Below are positions 8,601-13,006 of a DNA stretch of 15,734 bases, piece by piece. The stretch is from Candidatus Bipolaricaulota bacterium (GTDB lineage Bacteria > Bipolaricaulota > Bipolaricaulia > UBA7950 > UBA9294). The notes under the pieces are model-generated. The model was given only the letters and a program-made list of their open reading frames with translations. It ran no database searches and had not been told where the DNA came from. The DNA is taken from the NCBI GenBank assembly GCA_030612175.1, contig JAUWOJ010000018.1:1-15734 (forward strand), given 5' to 3'. Positions within the stretch are counted from its first letter, which is position 1. The number at the start of each line of letters is the position of its first letter. A program made the translations under genes and the position numbers.

Positions 8601-8958
8601 CAACCAGTGTGGAAATTGTGCCACTTTCTGTGTCCATCATGGCAAGCCTTACCTTGACAAACCGCGGCTCTTTCTGCAGAGAGAAGATTTCGGCCAGGAA
8701 AGCGATAATGCATTCTATATCAATGGACACAGTATTTTCAGGCGAGAGAGAGGCGAGGAAATGAAGCTTTCAAGCAAAGCTGGCTTGCTGGTTTTTGAGA
8801 ATACGAATGTTTGCATCAACCTATCGCCTGATTTTGTGATAAGAGAAATGACGCTGAAAAAGGCATTTACAGGAATGTTTTCCCTGAAAGAACTGGTTGA
8901 GATGGCATTGATCCTTAGAGGGATGACTGTCTCTCTGCCATTTCTATTCATGAGGTGA
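5662..8958 (+). CDS. ygfK: YgfK-like iron-sulfur flavoprotein (putative selenate reductase subunit / purine catabolism oxidoreductase)
   Basis: A cytosolic multidomain electron-transfer protein of 1098 residues; E. coli YgfK has about 1030. Order: a dihydroorotate-dehydrogenase-like barrel (GPAAGPHTQ near 59, STMHGCPP near 213); a GltD-type N-terminal Fe-S region with C453, C457, C496, C500, C504; an FAD site GSGPSG at 544-549; an NAD(P)H site GGGNTAVDVA at 672-681; a C-terminal FAD motif YAGGDAVRGPS from 813; then ferredoxin-like clusters C916/919/923/926/930 and C980/983/986/990. E. coli studies implicate ygfK in selenate reduction, and it belongs to anaerobic urate/purine clusters. Start: M-x-D-x-M-x-x-x-P-F aligns with the E. 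coli N-terminus as I recall it, and a G-rich SD (5647-5652) precedes the ATG at 5662; the upstream ATG 5635 sits behind a hairpin. All in-frame TGA codons are absent. Confidence 0.9.
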   Translation: MPDTMKGQPFRVLLNWILRELQLKQSIFGIHRSLFYLPQKDEIYATRDMFGYYLATPIGPAAGPHTQLTQNIICSWLSGGRFIELKTVQTMDKLEIPRPCIDMEDEGYNVEWSQELTLEQSADEYIKAWVLIHILRRVLGFEIKAPFGTIFNMSVGYNLEGIKSPGMTHFMDQMADGSEEIDRIRSSLEREFPEFADIDIPSQLTNNVTLSTMHGCPPGEIEQIACYLLEERRLHTVVKMNPTLLGKQAVMHILHDALGFDDIDIPDAVFDNDLQYGRGIELITALRKTAAKQNLTFGIKLGNTLPVQNHKGILSGKEMYMSGRALYPITINLFHKIVQELDDKLSISYAGGADTFNIATILACGARPVTVASDLLKPGGYSRLLQYLEVLTSQMNKQGSTSLAEFARNSLVNLEDAASKALEAPSYRKSYHVSGSPKASSGLGLFDCITAPCIEQCAVNQDVPGYIGLIAGGEYDQALRVILADNPLPGVTSYICTHPCQTRCTRNDYDEPVAIRALKRSAVEYGSVDISPLRKTKRNVAIIGSGPSGLSAASFLALNGIQVTIFEAKRIAGGMLSIAPAFRLPEAVVQQDINRITSMGVSIELSHPIGGPPSDLLRQGFNAVYIATGFQKDSQLSIAGMNGNGVFAALDFLEQIAQGKKPCLGSRVVVIGGGNTAVDVARTARRITGRPVTVVYRRTQAEMPATQEEIRELLAEGNMLQELASPTKIALRNDRVCGLQCVRNRLGSPDTTGRKAPIPIKRSEYLIEADSVIIAVGQRPDTFFLKDSGISLSKNKTIVIDTETGLTSLNNVYAGGDAVRGPSTIIQACADGRRAARAILSKLSIEPEQYRDTVNHPRDAQPTELPEDEIIHLKSIRARKELQHRPETIPIDRRNGFELVKHPLSERVAHREAARCLQCSSLCDKCVEVCPNRANYVYLVSPVNLMLPQLYCNNNGLRVAGEEIVDIKQSRQIIHVDDLCNQCGNCATFCVHHGKPYLDKPRLFLQREDFGQESDNAFYINGHSIFRRERGEEMKLSSKAGLLVFENTNVCINLSPDFVIREMTLKKAFTGMFSLKELVEMALILRGMTVSLPFLFMR
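8953..8958 (+). promoter_or_regulatory. Shine-Dalgarno of the PLP enzyme gene, inside the ygfK stop
   Basis: AGGTGA lies 10 bases before the ATG at 8969, and its last three bases are the ygfK stop codon TGA. It ties translation of the PLP enzyme to termination of ygfK. Confidence 0.6.
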
Positions 8959-8968
8959 GTGTTTAACG

Positions 8969-10207
8969 ATGGGCAAGATCAGCGCGCTTCGATGTATCTC
9001 CTGTGAAAAAGAGTTCAATGCGGATGAGATCGAGTATACATGTCCAAGCTGTGGACAGCGACGCGGAACGCTTGAGGTCATCTATGATTACAGGAAGCTG
9101 AAGAAGATCCTTACGAGGCGCTACTTTAGCAATAACGGAGAGCACACAATGTGGCGCTACCTCCCTCTTCTGCCGGTTGAGGATCGCCGCTTTGTCCAAC
9201 CACTCCGCGTTGGCTTCACTCCAACCTATCAATTCCCTCATCTAGCATCACATTACGGCCTGGAAGCTTTGTTCATTAAGGATGATGGCCAAAATCCAAC
9301 TGCATCATATAAGGACCGAGCAAGTTCAGTAGTAGTGATTAAGGCGCAAGAGAAACACAAGCGGGTGATTACCTGTGCCTCTACAGGAAATGCTGCCAGC
9401 TCACTAGCAGGTTTTTCTGCCGCAACCGACCTGCAAACGATCATCTTCGTGCCGCGGACCACTCCAGCCGCAAAGGTTACTCAACTACTAGTCTATGGAG
9501 CCAAGGTGTTTCTTGTCGATGGTTCTTACGACGCTGCCTACGACCTTGCCTCTGAAGCCGCCGAAACATTCGGATGGTATAATCGTTCGGCTGCACTCAA
9601 TCCCTATCTGGTTGAAGGCAAGAAGACTGGAGCGCTCGAACTTGCGGAACAGCTCTCTTGGAACGTTCCGGATGTTGTCCTTGTCGCTGTGGGCGATGGC
9701 TCAGTAATCAGCGGGATTTGTAAGGGGTTTGAGGAATTTCATTCTCTTGGCTTGATCGAGCGTATACCACAGGTAGTTGGAGTACAGGCCGAAGGAGCAG
9801 CCGCGGTGGCAACAGCGTTTCAGCGCTACAATGGTGGAAAGGTCACAATTGAAGACGTAGAAGCACAAACCGTAGCTGATAGCATTAGCGTGGGAAAGCC
9901 CCGCGATATTGTGAAGGCTGTAACTTACGTAGCGAGAAACGGCGGATATTTCGTTACTGTAACCGACACAGAAATCATCACCGGAATTTCGACTATGGCT
10001 CGACAGACAGGAGTGTTTGCAGAACCAGCTGGCGCTGCGCCATTCGCCGGGTTAGTCAAACTTGTCAGCAAGGGAGAGCTTTCCGGAAGGCGAGTTGCAG
10101 TCATGGTGACCGGGAATGGATTGAAGGACATTGTTGCCGCACGAAAGGCAGTAGAACCAGCAGTGGAGATTGAACCAACGCTGATTGCAGTGGAAGAGCA
10201 TCTATGA
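8969..10207 (+). CDS. Threonine-synthase-like fold-type II PLP enzyme with N-terminal zinc ribbon
   Basis: A cytosolic 412-residue enzyme. The N-terminus is a zinc ribbon with C9, C12, C25 and C28. The catalytic domain has the PLP lysine K115 in NPTASYKDRASS, the pocket motif CASTGNAASSLAGF at about 136-149, the phosphate-cradle-like VAVGDGSVISG, and GVQAEGAAA. This is the architecture usually labelled threonine synthase (O-phosphohomoserine to threonine), and by family that is the default name. The context argues for something else: it overlaps the hydroxylase [2Fe-2S] gene by four bases and follows ygfK by ten. In related purine clusters this slot is often held by YgeX, 2,3-diaminopropionate ammonia-lyase, also a fold-type II PLP enzyme. 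No thrA or thrB neighbour is present. I call the fold with high confidence and leave the substrate open, so no symbol is given. Confidence 0.88.
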   Translation: MGKISALRCISCEKEFNADEIEYTCPSCGQRRGTLEVIYDYRKLKKILTRRYFSNNGEHTMWRYLPLLPVEDRRFVQPLRVGFTPTYQFPHLASHYGLEALFIKDDGQNPTASYKDRASSVVVIKAQEKHKRVITCASTGNAASSLAGFSAATDLQTIIFVPRTTPAAKVTQLLVYGAKVFLVDGSYDAAYDLASEAAETFGWYNRSAALNPYLVEGKKTGALELAEQLSWNVPDVVLVAVGDGSVISGICKGFEEFHSLGLIERIPQVVGVQAEGAAAVATAFQRYNGGKVTIEDVEAQTVADSISVGKPRDIVKAVTYVARNGGYFVTVTDTEIITGISTMARQTGVFAEPAGAAPFAGLVKLVSKGELSGRRVAVMVTGNGLKDIVAARKAVEPAVEIEPTLIAVEEHL

Positions 10208-10716
10208 AGATACGCTTCACTCTCAATGGAAAGGAAATCTTGGTCGAGGCCGATGAGGAGACTCGCCTCCTTGACCTGCTACGCGAAGATCTGCACCATA
10301 CTGGAACCAAGGAAGGTTGTGGGGAGGGGGAATGCGGAGCGTGTACCGTTCTTATCGATGGCCGCGCGGTAAACTCATGTCTTGTTCTTGCTCCACAAGT
10401 TGATGGGAAAGAACTACTAACTATTGAAGGATTGGCCCGATTGAGCCAGCCTGTTTCTCTTTCCTCTGCAGATCAAGGGGATAAATGCCGGCTTCATCCC
10501 ATACAGCGGGCATTTGTGGAGAAGGGGGCTGTCCAGTGCGGCTTCTGTACACCTGGATTCATCATGTCAACCTACGCGCTCCTACTGAAGAATCCCAATC
10601 CGACTGATGAACAGATTCTTGCCGCTCTCGAGGGAAACTTGTGCCGTTGCACTGGTTATCTAAAGATTCTCGAAGCGGTACGTTATGCAGCCGAGCTAAT
10701 GCGAGGCAACATATGA
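10204..10716 (+). CDS. xdhC: Molybdenum hydroxylase [2Fe-2S] subunit (xanthine dehydrogenase small subunit, XdhC/CoxS type)
   Basis: The 170-residue electron-transfer subunit of a xanthine-oxidase-family enzyme. The plant-ferredoxin-type cluster is bound by C39, C44, C47 and C59 (EGCGEGECGACTVLIDG...SC). The second cluster is bound by C112, C115, C147 and C149 (QCGFCTPGFI ... NLCRCTGY). All eight ligands are present and the length is standard for a stand-alone subunit. It passes electrons from the molybdenum site to the FAD subunit encoded at 11287-12129. The ATG overlaps the TGA of the PLP gene (ATGA), so translation is coupled. The symbol follows the E. coli XdhABC naming; the substrate could be xanthine or another purine/aromatic. 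The partner large subunit is not in the window. Confidence 0.92.
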   Translation: MKIRFTLNGKEILVEADEETRLLDLLREDLHHTGTKEGCGEGECGACTVLIDGRAVNSCLVLAPQVDGKELLTIEGLARLSQPVSLSSADQGDKCRLHPIQRAFVEKGAVQCGFCTPGFIMSTYALLLKNPNPTDEQILAALEGNLCRCTGYLKILEAVRYAAELMRGNI

Positions 10717-11294
10717 TTGAAGCAATTGTGCTTGCTGCCGGAAAAGGGGAGCGCTTGGGAACGATTAAACCCCTTCTCTCAATTGATAACGAACCGGCGC
10801 TGGCGCGAGTTATCCGTACAGTGAAACAGACGAGCATAAAGCGGATTATTGTTGTTCTTGGCTATGCTGCGGATAAGATCATGAACGCTATCGATCTTTC
10901 TGATTGCCGGGTTGTGATCAATCAACAGTTCGAAAGTGGAATGTCAAGTTCTCTACGAGCAGGAATCAAGTCTCTATCTCCGAGAGCAGACGGTTTTCTT
11001 ATTCTTCTTGCCGACATGCCCTACATCAGCTCACGTACAATCCAGACAGTGGTTGCCGCAGGAACCACAGGAGCATTGATTGTGGCCCCACACTACCACG
11101 GCCAGCGAGGATTCCCAGTATACCTGCACAAGTCTTGCTCCCAGGAACTCATCGCGACATTAGCAGGGGATATCGGTGCCCGTGATTTCATTGCCGAGCA
11201 TCAGGAACAACTGCTTGGCGTGGAAGTAGATGATCCAGGCACGGTTAGGGATATTGATCGGTTAGAAACACTAGGAGAAAAGAAGCGTGGATGA
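10713..11294 (+). CDS. mocA: MocA-like molybdopterin cytidylyltransferase
   Basis: A 193-residue nucleotidyltransferase of the MobA/MocA family. It carries LAAGKGERLG at 7-16 with KPLL following, LLADMP at 98-103 with the metal-binding D101, and RGFPVYL near 132-138; the C-terminal DIDRLE is also typical. MocA adds CMP to Mo-molybdopterin to give the cytosine dinucleotide cofactor used by bacterial xanthine-dehydrogenase-type enzymes. Its position between the [2Fe-2S] and FAD subunit genes fits a dedicated cofactor maturase (E. coli mocA, formerly ygfJ, lies in the same type of island). Start ATG 10713 overlaps the xdhC stop (ATGA) with GAGG upstream. A longer in-frame reading from 10641 would lie inside xdhC and is unlikely. 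MobA (GMP transfer) is the alternative, disfavoured by context. Confidence 0.82.
   Translation: MIEAIVLAAGKGERLGTIKPLLSIDNEPALARVIRTVKQTSIKRIIVVLGYAADKIMNAIDLSDCRVVINQQFESGMSSSLRAGIKSLSPRADGFLILLADMPYISSRTIQTVVAAGTTGALIVAPHYHGQRGFPVYLHKSCSQELIATLAGDIGARDFIAEHQEQLLGVEVDDPGTVRDIDRLETLGEKKRG
11273..11277 (+). promoter_or_regulatory. Shine-Dalgarno supporting the GTG start of the FAD subunit
   Basis: AGGAG with 9 bases to GTG at 11287-11289. It decides for the GTG, which lies 8 bases before the end of mocA, because the next ATG (11291) is out of frame. Confidence 0.6.
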
Positions 11295-12129
11295 ACATTA
11301 TATAAAGATTGGTTCTGTCGAGAAACTGCTCCAGTCCCTCCAAGACCCTGGAGCAGTTATCCTCTGTGGAGGAACCGACTTGGTTGTAAAGATGCGCCAA
11401 GGACTCCTGTCTGCAAAGACCCTTCTTGACATCTCTGACCTTGATCAACTTCGCGAGATTCGACAAGAGCGTGGCTGCATTGAAATTGGCGCTGCTGTAA
11501 CCTTCAGCCAGATTATTGAAGAGGCCATCATTGGCGAGCAGATTCCGATACTTGCCATGGGGCTTCGCAAGCTTGGCTCCACTCAGATCAGGAATCGGGG
11601 AACCATTGGAGGGAACTTAGTTAATGCCTCACCAGCGGCAGACAGTGCCATTCCTCTCCTGTTGCTGGATGCTGAAGTAATCATCGCAGATCCAACAGGA
11701 GAACGTCGCGTCCAACTCGAAGATTTTCTGTGCGGACCAGGAAAGACAATCCTCAAACAAGGAGAGTTCCTTAGCGGAATTCGTGTTCCAATTCCGGACC
11801 CTGAGTTCTTACCATTCTTTCACAAAGTTGGGCGGCGTAAAGCGCTCACTATCGCAATCGCCTCATTAGGGGCACTGTTGAGAATGAAGGATGGTGTGAT
11901 GGATGAGATTCGTGTTGCTGCTGGTTCAGTCGCGCCAGTGCCGCTTCGCCTACACCGCGTAGAGACTATGCTTGTTGGTAGACGGCTGACGCCACAGTTG
12001 ATCAAACAGGCACAAAAGATAGTACCACAGTGCATTTCACCAATGACTGATCTTCGAGCTACTGCTGATTATCGTTATCAGGTAATCAGTGATCTTCTCG
12101 CTCGTCTACTCCTTACGGTGCCCAACTAG
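11287..12129 (+). CDS. ygfM: Molybdenum hydroxylase FAD-binding subunit (XdhB/YgfM/CoxM type)
   Basis: The 280-residue flavin subunit of a xanthine-dehydrogenase-like enzyme, which takes electrons from the [2Fe-2S] subunit to the final acceptor. It shows the two FAD signatures of the family: CGGTDLVV at about 27-34 and IRNRGTIGGNLVNASPAAD at about 102-120. The C-terminal CO-dehydrogenase flavoprotein domain includes RVAAGSVAPVPLR. Length is usual for YgfM/XdhB. The GTG start lies inside the mocA end, with SD at 11273-11277. It is the last gene of the operon. YgfM and XdhB cannot be separated by motif alone; I use ygfM because of the ygfK/ssnA context, where YgfK-YgfM-YgfN are thought to work together. 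No downstream large subunit follows. Confidence 0.88.
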   Translation: MDEHYIKIGSVEKLLQSLQDPGAVILCGGTDLVVKMRQGLLSAKTLLDISDLDQLREIRQERGCIEIGAAVTFSQIIEEAIIGEQIPILAMGLRKLGSTQIRNRGTIGGNLVNASPAADSAIPLLLLDAEVIIADPTGERRVQLEDFLCGPGKTILKQGEFLSGIRVPIPDPEFLPFFHKVGRRKALTIAIASLGALLRMKDGVMDEIRVAAGSVAPVPLRLHRVETMLVGRRLTPQLIKQAQKIVPQCISPMTDLRATADYRYQVISDLLARLLLTVPN

Positions 12130-12130
12130 G

Positions 12131-12231
12131 CGCGGTTTGCCAACCCATCCGCGAACAACCCCATCTAGCACAGACATGAGAAGAGCAATGCAGGTTGTAG
12201 AGGCACGACATGCTGTGCCCCTAGCGCTCTT
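12131..12231. other. Convergent intergenic stretch with nested inverted repeats, possible bidirectional terminator
   Basis: Between the FAD subunit stop and the GNAT stop. Three pairings are visible: CGCGG/CCGCG (12131-12135 with 12149-12153), AAGAGC/GCTCTT (12181-12186 with 12226-12231) and, nested inside the latter, GGCAC/GTGCC (12202-12206 with 12215-12219). No T-run follows on either strand, so a classical intrinsic terminator is not shown. Convergent genes make a terminator here plausible. Confidence 0.3.
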
Positions 12232-12658
12232 ACACTGCGGCATCCTTTCGCTTAGAGTAATAATGGATATCCGAGTGGCAGTGATAGCCTAACTTGCCAA
12301 AAAACACAGCCGAGTCCTTGTTCCACTCCTCAATCAGGCAGGCAACAATCTCTATCCCCAACTCGCTAAGCTGCTTCTCCACTGCAGTAACAAGAGCTGT
12401 GGCAACCCCCTGTTGTTGATGGCTCGGAACAACGGCAAGTCGATTGATCCATCCCTTGCGACCATCATGAGTACCGAGAATTGCTCCTATGATTCTCTCT
12501 TTGCTCTCAGCAACAAGGAAGATTGCAGTTGTTCCGGCTATCTCATGGGCAATTCTTTCTAGGCAATCCCGACCATTTGGCCGATGAGAGAGAGCCGCCT
12601 CTCGCCACAAAGCTACCAACGCGTCATAATCCTCAGTTACTAGCTGGCGAATAATCAT
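12230..12658 (-). CDS. GNAT-family N-acetyltransferase
   Basis: A cytosolic acetyl-CoA-dependent acyltransferase of 142 residues, a single GNAT domain. The N-terminal strand-helix is MIIRQLVTEDYDALVALW. The central strand INRLAVVPSHQQQGVATALV holds the acetyl-CoA pyrophosphate motif QxxGxA (Q81, G84, A86). The late region NKDSAVFFGKLGY is the usual motif B. The substrate is unknown; small YpeA-like members act on amines or protein N-termini. The start is the ATG at 12656-12658 with GGAG at 12671-12674 (12-base spacing). A longer reading from 12715 would begin upstream of the promoter at 12694-12722, so it is rejected. It runs convergent to the hydroxylase operon and divergent from the sensor gene and appears to be an independent unit. 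Confidence 0.88.
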   Translation of the reverse strand: MIIRQLVTEDYDALVALWREAALSHRPNGRDCLERIAHEIAGTTAIFLVAESKERIIGAILGTHDGRKGWINRLAVVPSHQQQGVATALVTAVEKQLSELGIEIVACLIEEWNKDSAVFFGKLGYHCHSDIHYYSKRKDAAV

Positions 12659-12693
12659 CTTTAGATCTTGCTCCTTTACGGTATGGAGAATGA

Positions 12694-12722
12694 ATAATAG
12701 AATAACCATGAACAATAGACAA
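12694..12722 (-). promoter_or_regulatory. Sigma70-like promoter of the GNAT gene
   Basis: Minus strand TTGTCT (12717-12722), 17 bases, TATTAT (12694-12699). The start point would be near 12687, with a leader of about 29 bases to the ATG at 12658. Confidence 0.6.
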
Positions 12723-12981
12723 GCTTAACTGGTGAGGCCCAGCATCAATAGTTGTCCTGGAAGGATAATCCTGTAGAATAATGGTCATGTTTGCATAAAA
12801 GAAGAACACGCAAAAAGAGAAATGGCGGGGAAGAAGTGCTTCGTAGATGACTAGCCACAAGCAAGAAGTCACAACATGAATAGCGAAAGTACGGCGATAC
12901 AACTGCGGAAGGCGAGGGCGAGTTTGCATAGAACGTGGAGTTGCATCAACAGGAAGGCGCATCGCTTCTAGGATCGGCACG

Positions 12982-12997
12982 CCCTGTTTGCAGGGGG
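12982..12997 (+). promoter_or_regulatory. Hairpin overlapping the SD of the sensor gene
   Basis: CCCTG (12982-12986), loop TTTG, CAGGG (12991-12995). The 3' arm is part of the SD AGGGGG (12992-12997), which lies 9 bases before the GTG start at 13007. When folded, the hairpin would hide most of the SD and lower translation. Only the pairing is seen; a regulatory role is inferred. Confidence 0.4.
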
Positions 12998-13006
12998 AAT
13001 ACTGTA

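Larger units (their letters stand above)
12659..13006. other. Divergent intergenic region between GNAT and sensor genes
   Basis: No convincing gene is seen in these 348 bases. Contents: the GNAT promoter and leader at its left end; overlapping palindromes TCCTGGAAGGA and AGGATAATCCT (12754-12772); two copies of GTTTGCATA (12789-12797 and 12922-12930) plus a shorter GTTGCAT at 12940-12946; and a weak plus-strand promoter candidate TTGTCC-16-TAGAAT (12752-12779) for the sensor gene, which would leave a leader of about 220 bases. A minus-strand reading frame crosses the region but has no family signal and overlaps both flanking genes. Confidence 0.5.

Noticed and set aside
10000..10207. A separate promoter for the molybdenum-hydroxylase genes inside the PLP gene
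   Set aside because: No -35/-10 pair with good spacing was found, and the 4-base overlaps argue for one operon.
10641..10712. Extended start of MocA from ATG 10641
   Set aside because: It would overlap xdhC by 76 bases and add residues before the canonical MIEAIVLAAGKG N-terminus. ATG 10713 forms an ATGA junction with GAGG upstream.
5662..12129. Possible selenocysteine codons, given that this pathway is often selenium-dependent
   Set aside because: All reading frames are uninterrupted with no in-frame TGA before the terminal stop, and no SECIS-like hairpin next to a TGA was noticed. Any selenium would be the labile, non-selenocysteine kind, which sequence cannot show.
12659..12715. N-terminal extension of the GNAT protein from ATG 12715 (hydrophobic MFMVILLFIL)
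   Set aside because: Most of it lies upstream of the predicted transcription start near 12687, and the GNAT fold begins at the ATG 12658, which has an SD.
12876..12971. Plus-strand 31-codon frame (starts MNSESTAIQLRK) upstream of the sensor gene, as a possible leader peptide
   Set aside because: Only a weak purine-rich stretch precedes the ATG, with no regulatory codon run and no family. Random short frames of this size are common.
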